Source: a virus. Taken from it: a DNA stretch of 23,825 bases. Position 1 is the first letter of the stretch. Each line of letters starts with the position of its first letter. Both the position numbers and the translations under genes were made by a program. Below are positions 1-7,715 of the stretch, piece by piece. The stretch lies in the IMG/VR virus record IMGVR_UViG_3300010430_000452, positions 1 through 23,825 of that record. One strand, given 5' to 3'. The notes beneath the pieces were generated by a model. The model searched no databases, had not been told where the DNA came from, and saw only the letters and a list, made by a program, of their open reading frames with translations.

Positions 1-432
1 ATGATTGGTATCGTTGACCCATCGGTTGCTCACTACCTAGAGACTATCACTAACATCTCTAACATCTCGAACAACCCTCGTTGGGAAGGTATCGTTGAAT
101 CTGGTATCGCACCAGACATGCAGTTCGTTCGTAACGTGTACGGCATCGACTTGTTCGTGTCGAACTTGCTACCAACTGCTAACGAAACTATCGACGCAGG
201 CGGCGGTAACCGTACAACTACTGACGGTGTAGCTAACATGTTCATGAACGTGAGCGATGTGGGCTTACTACCATTCGTAGTAGCATGGAAAGAAGCACCA
301 ACTACTGAGTCATTCATCGACCCATACAACTCAGACTTGAACACAGCGACTACAGCTCGTTGGGGTAATGGTCTAGTTCGTGATGAGAACTTAGTATGTG
401 TGTTATCTAACCGCGACCAAGTAACATTCTAA
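1..432 (+). CDS. Major capsid protein, C-terminal part (5' truncated)
   Basis: This is the last 143 codons of what is probably the major capsid protein, which builds the icosahedral shell. The frame is open from the first base, and 143 residues is far too short for a capsid protein, so the ATG at base 1 is probably internal and the true start lies upstream. The visible part resembles podovirus capsid C-termini: a GIVDP segment, then a run beginning NNPRWEGIVESGI, then a VYGIDLFVSNLLP strand, ending in VLSNRDQVTF. The position supports the call, since it is followed by a decoration-like gene, a terminator and fibre and tail genes. The stop is followed 14 bases later by the next start. The family is known; the assignment here is by pattern and context. 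Confidence 0.75.
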   Translation: MIGIVDPSVAHYLETITNISNISNNPRWEGIVESGIAPDMQFVRNVYGIDLFVSNLLPTANETIDAGGGNRTTTDGVANMFMNVSDVGLLPFVVAWKEAPTTESFIDPYNSDLNTATTARWGNGLVRDENLVCVLSNRDQVTF

Positions 433-446
433 GGGGGATGTAGATT

Positions 447-968
447 ATGTCACGTGAATCAATCACAGCAGGTGCAACGGCGGGTGGTACTCGTCGTGCA
501 GCTACCCACTACGGTCGTCGTCTTGAAGAAGGTGCAAACGTTTCTGTCCACCACGTGGATGGTAATGTGTTCCGTCAGGAAACTACCTTCGGCTATGACC
601 AACTACCGACGTTTACGTTGGATGAGCTACACCAGCGCATTCCAGCAGGCGCTCGTGTAATCAGCGCTACCATCAAGGTACACACTACATTCACAGCTAC
701 TACAGCAGTGAACGTGAACTTCGGCTTATATGAGCCAGATGGTACAGTCATCGACCTAGACGGTATCGACGCAGCAGTGACTATCGCTTCGCTAGTAGCA
801 GGCGCGTACATTGACTGTGACGGTGCACTAGTTGGTGCAGGTTCAGGTCTAGCAGCAGCAGGCCAGCTTGTAGTAGCAGCTAACGTAGATGACCTAACAG
901 CAGGTGAAGCTACTATCGTAATCGAATACGAGAAAGCGGATGACCGCCAACAATTGATGAATGGCTAA
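447..968 (+). CDS. Putative capsid decoration / minor head protein
   Basis: This 173-aa protein is dominated by alternating beta-strand segments. The N-terminus (residues 1-35) is polar and Ala/Arg rich. Residues about 65-160 hold a run starting IPAGARVISATIKV, several Gly/Ala/Val-rich strands, and a final TAGEATIVIEYEK strand. This layout is typical of small beta-sandwich proteins encoded just after the capsid gene in many podoviruses, which are often decoration or head-stabilising proteins. An AAGGGGG ribosome binding site precedes the ATG. The gene sits between the capsid protein and a strong terminator, so the two would share the most abundant late transcript. The decoration role is inferred from position and strand pattern; no catalytic motif is visible. 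Confidence 0.5.
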   Translation: MSRESITAGATAGGTRRAATHYGRRLEEGANVSVHHVDGNVFRQETTFGYDQLPTFTLDELHQRIPAGARVISATIKVHTTFTATTAVNVNFGLYEPDGTVIDLDGIDAAVTIASLVAGAYIDCDGALVGAGSGLAAAGQLVVAANVDDLTAGEATIVIEYEKADDRQQLMNG

Positions 969-991
969 CACCTAACATCTTTGTATATACT

Positions 992-1019
992 AAAGGGGGC
1001 TACGGCCCTCTTTTTATTT
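992..1019 (+). terminator. Rho-independent terminator after the capsid genes
   Basis: A 9-bp stem (AAAGGGGGC at 992-1000 with GCCCTCTTT at 1005-1013, one G-U pair) closes a TACG loop. The C-TACG-G arrangement is a UNCG-type tetraloop, known to be unusually stable. A TTATTT tail follows. It lies 24 bases after the stop of the decoration-like gene and overlaps the upstream edge of the next gene's ribosome binding site. No promoter is obvious between it and the next gene, so partial read-through is likely. Confidence 0.85.
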
Positions 1020-1031
1020 AGGAGCGTATAT

Positions 1032-2015
1032 ATGACTAACCACGTAGATTTACCAAACAGTGAACTACACGAACCGAAAGGCATGAAGCCGCTGACTGGC
1101 GGTGCTGCTGACATTGGTAAGGTGATTGTATCCAAGGGTGACGGTACAAGTGAGGCGCGTAAGCTCACACCAACAGACATTGAAGGGCTAGGAGCTGACT
1201 TACTATCCGGTACATTCTTCGATGACAACATGGCTACTACCACTATTGATGTGGCAGTGGAGGGTAAGGAGCACTACATCGTAGGCGCTGCCCCTACTCA
1301 GATTATCCAAGTACAGCTACCAGACCCAGTGGAGTATGCTGGTGTGCATGTGGCCCTGAAGCGTGTGGACACTAACCACGGTGACGGTAGTGAGGTGAAG
1401 TTCATCCCACAGGCTGCTGAGACTATTGAAGGTGCAGCAGAGCTAGCCATCACAATGCAGAACACATCCATCGTCGTGACATCAGATGGTACAAACTGGT
1501 ACATCCTGAATGACATCTACCCGACTAAACTCAAGCACGGCTGGTTTAACTATAACGACCTAGCCACAGCTACCACACCTATCAGCCATACAGGTGGCGT
1601 AGACACCAAGCTAACGAATGACACTTTAGGCCCAGCCACACTCACTCCATTCCCACCAGAGGGTGTGACGCAAGTGTGGGACGAAGTTGCCAACCAATTT
1701 GATTGGACCGAGCTACGTAATGGGGATACTGTAGACATCCGTCTCGACTTGGAGATTACTACTGCCTCAGCTAATCAAGAGTTAGAGGTGTACATGAAGC
1801 TAGGTGTCGGCGGTACTGAAATCATCGTACCTATCATGGACAGGGTAATCAAGACAGCAGGTGCTATCCGTATTGTAGAGTTCTCTAGTGTATTCATGGG
1901 CGGTGATAACACGCTGTTGAACCCAGCAGAGCTGTACTTCTCGTCACCAAATAACGCTACCATTAAGGTGAATGGTTGGTACAACCGAGTAATCGGTATC
2001 AACGACACCTACTAA
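1032..2015 (+). CDS. Putative capsid fibre / virion fibre protein with LHEPKG N-terminus
   Basis: This 327-aa protein starts at the ATG at 1032, which follows a TAGGAG site; an in-frame upstream ATG at 981 precedes the terminator and is not used here. Residues 11-17 (ELHEPKG) form a motif common at the N-terminus of phage head-fibre and tail-associated proteins, where it probably anchors the protein to the particle. Residues about 60-160 are a beta-rich middle. Residues about 165-327 look like a C-terminal jelly-roll head domain, with alternating strands around FDWTELRNGDTVDIRLDLEI and a closing VNGWYNRVIGIN strand. It may contact the host surface or decorate the capsid. The next gene begins 9 bases later behind a strong ribosome binding site. 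Role inferred. Confidence 0.5.
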   Translation: MTNHVDLPNSELHEPKGMKPLTGGAADIGKVIVSKGDGTSEARKLTPTDIEGLGADLLSGTFFDDNMATTTIDVAVEGKEHYIVGAAPTQIIQVQLPDPVEYAGVHVALKRVDTNHGDGSEVKFIPQAAETIEGAAELAITMQNTSIVVTSDGTNWYILNDIYPTKLKHGWFNYNDLATATTPISHTGGVDTKLTNDTLGPATLTPFPPEGVTQVWDEVANQFDWTELRNGDTVDIRLDLEITTASANQELEVYMKLGVGGTEIIVPIMDRVIKTAGAIRIVEFSSVFMGGDNTLLNPAELYFSSPNNATIKVNGWYNRVIGINDTY

Positions 2016-2024
2016 GGAGGTATC

Positions 2025-4286
2025 ATGGCGATTCGTAAAGGTGCTGCTAACCGCTTCGCTCCTATCAAGGGGTGGGTGACTGAAGGCAACCTAGCCAACT
2101 ACCAACAAGATGTAGCACTCGACATCCAGAACATGACCATCGACCAGACAGGATTGACCGAGCGGCGCTACGGATTCTTGTCTGAGTCTGGTGACCAAGC
2201 CCTGCTACCTGAGTTCACACAGAACGCACGGGAGCGTGGCCTAATCTCCATGAAGTCATGGCAGGGTGTAGGTGATGGACTTGAGCGTAACCTGCTTATC
2301 TTCCACTCCGGTAACTACATCTATGTGTTGGAGGACAAGAGTCCTATCTCGTTTGCTAACGTCATCCTCACTATCAACCTCACTCAAGGTGGTATTGCAG
2401 TGGATGGTGGGGTAGTAGAACCATGCCACATTTCAGTGGGTATCAACTTTGCTGTGGTAACCAACCCTCGCATTAACCCCGTATTAATCACGTATGACGG
2501 TCAGGAGGACGATGGGAGCCTCATCCTAGCCTACCGTACCCTTGACCTGAAAGTACGCACACGTGACCTCCTGAAGCCATTTACGGAGGGTCCGAATTAC
2601 GGCACTGCTCTGACAGCAGAGGAAGAATGGAACTTATACAACTCTGGATGGCCTCGTTCAGCTCGTGCAAGTAACGATAGAGAAGGTGGTGCTACCTCTA
2701 CGGTGACGCCTATTAAGTATTACTTCGACAAGCGTGGGTTCTACCCAACGCACTCAGTGCTGTACTCAGCTATGAAGCTATCCAGTGCTAAGGAAGTGGC
2801 GGCTGTCGGCGCATTCTCCCCTTGGGAAGATGAGAAGATTAACTTCGGTAACACCACTCCACCTTTAGGTCGATTCGTACACAGTGCCTACTCGTTTGAC
2901 TCCCGCTCGATTATGCTTGAGCAATTGTCGGACCGTGAGGACACTGACCCTGAGTTCCCTGAAGGTACGATTCCTAAGCAGCTCCGCTTCCTCATCACAG
3001 ATGAAGGTGAGACTGTAACGTGGACTGTACGAGACAGACCTCGCTGCTCTGCCTACCACAATGGTCATGTGTACTTTGCGGACAAGGACTACCAAGGTAA
3101 GACCCGCATCCTAGTGTCACAACTAGTGTCGGACTTCGACAACATCGAGAAGTGTTACCAAGATGCAGACCCATCGGCAGAGGAAATCAATGACCTGATT
3201 GCTACTGATGGCTTCAGTATGTTCCCAGTGGGTATGGGTACGGTACTCAACATGATTGAGTTCAACCGTGGCCTGATGATTATCGCAACGAATGGTGCAT
3301 GGCAGATTAAAGGTACACAGGGTGGCGGTGCTACGGCTACTGACTTCACCATTGACCGTGTAGCGACGTTCGAGTTCTTCTCACCACAATCGGTGGTGGA
3401 TACTGGTGCAGCAATCATTCTATTCTCAGAGCGGGGCATCATTGCTATCGGGACTAACGAGTTCGGTGACATCACATCGCAGAACCTAACGGATGCGACC
3501 ATTGATGAGTATTACCAGACACTCCCTCGTTCTGTAATCAAGAACGTGAAAGGTACTTTCGTTACTGATGAGCGCCGATGCTACTGGTGTATACCGAATC
3601 CAGCAGATAGCTTGGGCAATAACCCATCGGATGCTGAGTTCGTACTAGTGCTGAACATGGACACAGGCGGCTTCTTCAAGTACACCACATCAGGTGGTCC
3701 GGTGTTACACCTACCGTACACCAAGCTAACCACTAACGTGGAGACTATCACTGACCCTATCACTGAGACAGATGGCACGCCTATCACCACTACTGGGGGT
3801 GAAGTGATTGGTACACAGCGTATCAAGACAACGTCTATCAAGTCAGAGGTTGGGTACTTCGCAAGTAACTACGACAACGGTACGTTGATTAACTTCTCAG
3901 CAGCAGCACTGGACGATACGTTCTATGATTGGAACAACATCGCAGGTGCTACACCGACTGATGCTAAAGCATTCATCGACTTCGCGTATGAGTATCCAGA
4001 GACTATGATAGGTGCAATCCAGATGCCGTATGTTCACTCGTTCTTCTTGAGTGGCATCCGTTCATCAACACCATCAATCGGTCAGGGAGCAACGTACCAC
4101 ACTGAGTACGCAGCTATCTCGTTTAATAAGCCAGAGTCACTTATGATTAAGGAGTATGCGGCAGCAACGTTCGTCAAACCAGAGGACTTGTTGACCGAGG
4201 AGATGGCAGTAGTATCGTTCTATAAACCTGACCCATTACACATTACTGGCATGGTTGTAGTATCATTCCATAAAGAAACCCCATAG
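2025..4286 (+). CDS. Tail tube nozzle-like protein (T7 gp12-like) with C-terminal repeats
   Basis: This 753-aa protein probably forms the tail nozzle. The N-terminus (residues about 8-55) has the family layout: an exposed Asn/Ala segment, an AxDIQNM stretch, then GLTERRYGFLSES, comparable to the start of T7 gp12-type proteins. The middle is long, beta-rich and propeller-like, with segments such as HNGHVYFADKDYQGKTRILV and ERGIIAIGTNEFGDI. Residues 694-753 are three full and one partial copies of a 16-residue repeat (see separate entry). The start follows TAAGGAGG, a near-ideal ribosome binding site. The adaptor-like gene lies about 1.3 kb downstream. The nozzle role is supported by the N-terminus and the position; the repeat tail is not something I associate with the family. 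Confidence 0.6.
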   Translation: MAIRKGAANRFAPIKGWVTEGNLANYQQDVALDIQNMTIDQTGLTERRYGFLSESGDQALLPEFTQNARERGLISMKSWQGVGDGLERNLLIFHSGNYIYVLEDKSPISFANVILTINLTQGGIAVDGGVVEPCHISVGINFAVVTNPRINPVLITYDGQEDDGSLILAYRTLDLKVRTRDLLKPFTEGPNYGTALTAEEEWNLYNSGWPRSARASNDREGGATSTVTPIKYYFDKRGFYPTHSVLYSAMKLSSAKEVAAVGAFSPWEDEKINFGNTTPPLGRFVHSAYSFDSRSIMLEQLSDREDTDPEFPEGTIPKQLRFLITDEGETVTWTVRDRPRCSAYHNGHVYFADKDYQGKTRILVSQLVSDFDNIEKCYQDADPSAEEINDLIATDGFSMFPVGMGTVLNMIEFNRGLMIIATNGAWQIKGTQGGGATATDFTIDRVATFEFFSPQSVVDTGAAIILFSERGIIAIGTNEFGDITSQNLTDATIDEYYQTLPRSVIKNVKGTFVTDERRCYWCIPNPADSLGNNPSDAEFVLVLNMDTGGFFKYTTSGGPVLHLPYTKLTTNVETITDPITETDGTPITTTGGEVIGTQRIKTTSIKSEVGYFASNYDNGTLINFSAAALDDTFYDWNNIAGATPTDAKAFIDFAYEYPETMIGAIQMPYVHSFFLSGIRSSTPSIGQGATYHTEYAAISFNKPESLMIKEYAAATFVKPEDLLTEEMAVVSFYKPDPLHITGMVVVSFHKETP
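4104..4283 (+). repeat. 48-bp (16-residue) degenerate tandem repeat in the nozzle-like gene
   Basis: The last 60 residues of the nozzle-like protein are four tandem units: EYAAISFNKPESLMIK, EYAAATFVKPEDLLTE, EMAVVSFYKPDPLHIT and a shortened GMVVVSFHKETP. The conserved pattern is a hydrophobic strand, then Ser/Thr-Phe, a variable residue, and Lys-Pro or a close variant. The DNA copies have diverged clearly, so the repeat is old or under protein-level selection rather than a recent slippage product. Confidence 0.85.
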
Positions 4287-4295
4287 GAGAAACAC

Positions 4296-5321
4296 ATGGC
4301 AATTTTAGATTTTGCAACTGGCTTCAGCTCAGCATTGGTGGGTAACACAGCCAACTATGAAGGTGGTGTACCTGACTCAGCTCAGAATGGTCACTACGTT
4401 CTTGAGGGAATCGAGGTGATTAACCAAGGTATCCGTGACAAGATTTGTAGCCTAAGCTGGACTGCGCGTACTGAGGTGTGGATTAGTTACTACCACTACC
4501 AAGACCAGCGAGACACAACTATCAACCAGCAAGAGATTCCCCCATTCATGATTGAGGGACTTAATGCTGATGGTGACCTACGTCGTTATGTTTACTTCGA
4601 CGTTAACGCTACCAATGACAACCGTGTTGACCTAGTAGTTGATGGACGTGTCCTGATTCCGAGCATGAACCTAGTGCCAGCAGACGGTACACGTACCCGT
4701 GTTGATGTTCATATCAAGATGGATGCGGTGAACGGTGAAGCAGATGTGTGGTTTAACCAAGCCTTAGTTGGTACGTTCCGTGGTGACACTTCGGATGTAG
4801 AGCTAACAGACTTTGACCGCTGTTCAATGGGCTTCAGTGGTGACTGGGACTTCGGTGACTTCAGTCTTAAATGGTCAGCAGCATTCGCTGCCGATGAGGA
4901 ATCAATCGGTATCACTATGGTGCAGCATGAGATTACTGGCAACGGTAGCCTACAGCAAATGTCCGGTGGATACACTGACATCAACACACTGAATGCGTTT
5001 GATGACGTGACTCGTCTTGAGTCCAACGCTACTAACCAGACCTCGACGTTTACGAAGGGCGCTACCCCGCCTATCTTCGGTACGGGCTATGACATCATCT
5101 CGGTGGGCCTATGCTCACGTGCAGCAGTAGGTGCAGCCAACAGTATCAACAACATCTCGCTAGTGATTGATGACCTGACGAACACAGTGGAGTCGGCAGA
5201 CATCGCAGTTGACCAGTTGATTCAACCACGTAAGGCATTGTTCACTACTGCGCCAGATGGCGGGGCATGGACAGCAGCTAAGCTGGATGCAACGCAAGTC
5301 GGAGTTAAGAGTAAAGCATGA
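4296..5321 (+). CDS. LamG / concanavalin-like fibre or tail protein
   Basis: This 341-aa protein has two parts. Residues about 1-200 look like a laminin-G/concanavalin-type jelly roll: strands around VWISYYHYQDQ and a characteristic block in which RVDVHIKMDAVNGEADVWF is followed by a VGTF strand, with a late strand DFGDFSLKWS. Residues about 205-341 form a second beta-rich domain. Such lectin-like modules often bind glycans or other virion proteins in phage tails. The start follows AGGAGAAACAC. The stop overlaps the next ATG in an ATGA junction, which suggests translational coupling to the 98-aa protein. A receptor-contact or tail-fibre role is likely but inferred. Confidence 0.55.
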   Translation: MAILDFATGFSSALVGNTANYEGGVPDSAQNGHYVLEGIEVINQGIRDKICSLSWTARTEVWISYYHYQDQRDTTINQQEIPPFMIEGLNADGDLRRYVYFDVNATNDNRVDLVVDGRVLIPSMNLVPADGTRTRVDVHIKMDAVNGEADVWFNQALVGTFRGDTSDVELTDFDRCSMGFSGDWDFGDFSLKWSAAFAADEESIGITMVQHEITGNGSLQQMSGGYTDINTLNAFDDVTRLESNATNQTSTFTKGATPPIFGTGYDIISVGLCSRAAVGAANSINNISLVIDDLTNTVESADIAVDQLIQPRKALFTTAPDGGAWTAAKLDATQVGVKSKA

Positions 5322-5614
5322 TTCCATCGAACTTCCACAGTGCTCTACTTAGTGTGTCCTTTGATTGGTCATTGGATGCACGCACTGGCAAGATTACCCG
5401 CACTCAGGAAGCGTACAAGTACGAGCCTCGCCGTCTGTCTCAGGGCAGCGGTGAGCAAGACTACCCATACGAGGTGGTCGATACCAAGCTCCGCATTCGT
5501 GGGGCTGGTCGTGCTATGCGCATTCGATACGAGTCATCGGAAGGTAAAGACCTACGGCTATTAGGTTACTCCCTGATTGGCCTGAGCTTGAGCGATACGG
5601 AGGCTAGTAAATAA
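5318..5614 (+). CDS. Small virion-associated protein, unknown function
   Basis: This 98-aa protein begins inside the stop region of the LamG-like gene (ATGA overlap) and ends in a TAATG junction with the adaptor-like gene, so all three are probably translated together. The C-terminal half holds KLRIRGAGRAMRIRYESSEG and then DLRLLGYSLIGL, a strand pattern seen at the ends of several phage tail proteins that closes a beta domain. It may complete or cap a neighbouring tail protein. I do not recognise a named family; the structural role is inferred from coupling and position. Confidence 0.55.
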   Translation: MIPSNFHSALLSVSFDWSLDARTGKITRTQEAYKYEPRRLSQGSGEQDYPYEVVDTKLRIRGAGRAMRIRYESSEGKDLRLLGYSLIGLSLSDTEASK

Positions 5615-6369
5615 TGCCTAAGCTAACCCTATTAGAAATGGTGGCACACGTAGCTGATAAGATTAGCTCCGATGAAGTGTCCACATTAGCGACAGACTCA
5701 GTTGAGGTGGAGGAGATTACCAAGCTAGTGCTTGAGGTGTTGGAAGACATCATCTACCGCAACGACTGGGAGTTCCTACGTGACCGACCAATGCAGTTGA
5801 CGGCAGGCACTAACGAGATTGAACTCACCATCCCGACCAATGTGAAGAAGATTCAGACAGTGCGCTACCGCTTTGTCGATGCAGGCATTCAGTCAGGCTT
5901 CCGCACACTACAGTACATGCACCCTGATGAGTTCATCCAACGCTTGCAGAACAACCGTCCAACAGAGCCAGACACGGCTACTGTCATCATCAATGGCATG
6001 GAGTTGTACCCACGTACCAACCGCCAGCCTAGATACTGGACATCGTTTAACGAGCAGACCATTGTGTTTGATAGCTATGACGCAGCAGAGAACCCATCTG
6101 GTGTTGAGGCGACAGATAGCACAATCCTTGCTACAATCTATCTAGACTTCACAGGCAGTGACATCGAGACATGGGTAGCCCCTATCCCTGAACAGTTGTT
6201 CACTCTCTGGAAGCAAGAGTCAGTAGCCGAAGCATTCGTGCAACTGCGACAATCTGAAAACCCTAGAGCTGAACGCCGTTCCCGCCGCACTTATATTCAG
6301 CAGATTAAGAAAGAGCCAGTCACTAACAAGGACGAAGGCAGTAAGGAAGTAAACTATGGACGCAAGTAA
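5614..6369 (+). CDS. Tail tube adaptor-like protein (T7 gp11-like)
   Basis: This 251-aa protein probably forms the ring joining portal and tail nozzle. The N-terminus fits the podovirus adaptor pattern: LTLLEMV, then a KISSDEVSTL segment, an EVEEITKLVLEVLEDIIYR helix and NDWEFLRD, followed by strands that include IELTIPTNVKKIQTVRYRF. A C-terminal helix carries several charged residues (ENPRAERRSRRTY). The length is somewhat greater than the 196 residues of T7 gp11. Translation is coupled to the preceding gene through TAATG, and the last 14 bases overlap the next gene. In T7 the adaptor is encoded before the nozzle; here the order is reversed and a lectin-like gene lies between. Confidence 0.65.
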   Translation: MPKLTLLEMVAHVADKISSDEVSTLATDSVEVEEITKLVLEVLEDIIYRNDWEFLRDRPMQLTAGTNEIELTIPTNVKKIQTVRYRFVDAGIQSGFRTLQYMHPDEFIQRLQNNRPTEPDTATVIINGMELYPRTNRQPRYWTSFNEQTIVFDSYDAAENPSGVEATDSTILATIYLDFTGSDIETWVAPIPEQLFTLWKQESVAEAFVQLRQSENPRAERRSRRTYIQQIKKEPVTNKDEGSKEVNYGRK

Positions 6370-6637
6370 CGAAGATAGAGTACGTCGCCAGATGACAAAG
6401 AAGGCACACGAGACTTACATCGGCACGGATAGTACAGGTGCAGAGTATTGGTTAATCCCTTTCAGTGAGAAGACTGTAGGTAACCGTAAGTTCGAGATTC
6501 GTAAGAGTAAGAAGGCAGTTCCTAAGATGCTGCAAGGTATGATTACGGATGCAGGCACAGCGGTACGCTTATTCAACCAGCACATCCAGCATGAGAAAGC
6601 AAAGAAGAAACCTGCGGCTAAGGCGGCAGAGAAGTAA
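6356..6637 (+). CDS. Small lysine-rich late protein, unknown function
   Basis: This 93-aa protein overlaps the adaptor-like gene by 14 bases; its ribosome binding site (AAGGAAG) lies inside that gene. The first 30 residues are charged, followed by an AEYWLIPF strand and KFEIRKSKKAVPKML. The last 11 residues, KKKPAAKAAEK, form a histone-H1-like Lys/Ala/Pro tail. A similar tail occurs on the 44-aa protein at 14994. It is the last gene before the second late terminator. A DNA-binding or packaged-protein role is possible, but I recognise no family. Confidence 0.6.
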   Translation: MDASNEDRVRRQMTKKAHETYIGTDSTGAEYWLIPFSEKTVGNRKFEIRKSKKAVPKMLQGMITDAGTAVRLFNQHIQHEKAKKKPAAKAAEK

Positions 6638-6656
6638 AAGTTACTTTCATCTAAAC

Positions 6657-6686
6657 AGGGGCTACTAAGGTGGCCCTTTTTCTTTT
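6657..6686 (+). terminator. Rho-independent terminator inside the late operon
   Basis: An imperfect hairpin (AGGGGCTAC at 6657-6665 with GTGGCCCT at 6670-6677, one bulged G and one G-U pair, TAAG loop) is followed by TTTTCTTTT. It lies 20 bases after the 93-aa gene and just before the ribosome binding site of the acetyltransferase gene. It separates the tail genes from the acetyltransferase and internal virion genes. Confidence 0.75.
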
Positions 6687-6697
6687 AAGGACAGACT

Positions 6698-7168
6698 ATG
6701 AAGATTTTCAAAGCCAATGTGGAATGGTTCGTGAACAACGGTGGCCCTGCCCTAGCAGTAGCACACCTTGATGAAGCTATGCCTGTGACGGCAGCTAAGG
6801 GAGAGTTCCGTGAGGTGGACTACAAGACCTACATGGAGCTGGAACTAACAGGGAGCTTACTCATTCTGGTGGCCTTGGATGACGATGAGAAGTTAGTGGG
6901 GTATGTAGTGGGTACAGCAACCCCGTCTATCCACAACAAGGGCTTCTTTGAGTTTAACACCACTGCGTTTTATACTGTGCCAGAGCAGAGAGGCGCAGGT
7001 ATCGGGCGAATGTTATTCGACGGATTGCAACAGGTGTGCTCTGATTGTGGCGTGAGTGAGATTAACTACGTCGTGAGTGAGGGACAGCCTATGACCCATG
7101 AGGTGGTCCAGAAATTAGGTCTAATCAAGACCGAGACTATCTATACATTGAAGGTAAACCATGAGTAA
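6698..7168 (+). CDS. GNAT-family N-acetyltransferase
   Basis: This 156-aa protein is a GNAT acetyltransferase, which moves an acetyl group from acetyl-CoA to an amine. The acetyl-CoA pyrophosphate loop is seen in FYTVPEQRGAGIGRMLFDGL (residues about 88-107), with the R-G-A-G-I-G signature of motif A. Upstream strands (ILVALDDDEKLVGYVVGTA) match the core beta sheet, and the C-terminal LGLIKTETIYTLKV matches the last strands. The start follows TTTTAAGG. Its stop overlaps the start of the next gene, the glycine-zipper internal protein. The substrate is not predictable; encoding inside the structural module suggests a virion protein or a late host target. Confidence 0.85.
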   Translation: MKIFKANVEWFVNNGGPALAVAHLDEAMPVTAAKGEFREVDYKTYMELELTGSLLILVALDDDEKLVGYVVGTATPSIHNKGFFEFNTTAFYTVPEQRGAGIGRMLFDGLQQVCSDCGVSEINYVVSEGQPMTHEVVQKLGLIKTETIYTLKVNHE

Positions 7169-7706
7169 AGTAGTTCAAACAGTAGCAGGTGCAGCCATCG
7201 GCTTCTTTACGGGCGGTCCGATTGGTGCAGTCGTTGGTGCAGTGGGAGCATTTGCCTCAGCATCAGCAGCAGAGAAGCGTGAGGAAGCAGCCAACCGCTC
7301 TATCCAAGAGCAGCAGAAGGCCAACGCTATCAACAATGCTCAGCAGGCTATCAACCGACAGCGTCAGATTCGTCAGTCACTAGCTGAAGCCCGTGTTCGT
7401 AGAGCGCAGATTACAGCCCGTGCATTTGAAGGCGGCCCAGCAGGTGCAGGTCAGAGCATCACAGGTGATACAGGCTCAGCCATTGGTAACGCACTGACAC
7501 AGCAGGGCGCAGCATTTGGTATCTCCACAGCACAGAACAGAGCAGCCTCGTTCAACCGTGAAGCACAAAGCTCTAACAGCTTCGACACCCTAGCAGGTAT
7601 CGCTGGTCTATTCAGTCAAGGCTTGTCATTCGCACAAGGTGGCGGATTCCAAGGACTGTTCCAACGTAGTGGTGGTCCAGCTCCAGTGACAGACCTAACA
7701 GGTTAA
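7161..7706 (+). CDS. Internal virion protein with glycine zipper (T7 gp14-like)
   Basis: This 181-aa protein resembles the small internal core proteins that leave the capsid first and form a channel in the outer membrane. Residues about 8-38 form a Gly/Ala-rich hydrophobic segment (AGAAIGFFTGGPIGAVVGAV) with regular small residues, typical of a membrane-inserting glycine zipper. Residues 40-90 form a long charged and Gln-rich helix (EKREEAANRSIQEQQKA, then RQRQIRQSLAEARVRRAQI). The C-terminus is Gly/Gln/Phe rich and flexible. The gene starts 8 bases before the acetyltransferase stop and is followed 9 bases later by the large internal protein, the same order as T7 genes 14 to 16. The role is inferred by analogy. 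Confidence 0.7.
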   Translation: MSKVVQTVAGAAIGFFTGGPIGAVVGAVGAFASASAAEKREEAANRSIQEQQKANAINNAQQAINRQRQIRQSLAEARVRRAQITARAFEGGPAGAGQSITGDTGSAIGNALTQQGAAFGISTAQNRAASFNREAQSSNSFDTLAGIAGLFSQGLSFAQGGGFQGLFQRSGGPAPVTDLTG

Positions 7707-7715
7707 GAGGGCATT

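Noticed and set aside
425-450. Programmed frameshift at the end of the capsid gene, as in T7 10B
   Set aside because: No slippery heptamer is seen before the stop, and the next gene has its own ribosome binding site and start.
450-457. TCACGTGA palindrome resembling the core of a parS site
   Set aside because: It lies in the first codons of the decoration-like gene, lacks the flanking half-sites, and single copies of 8-mers are expected by chance.
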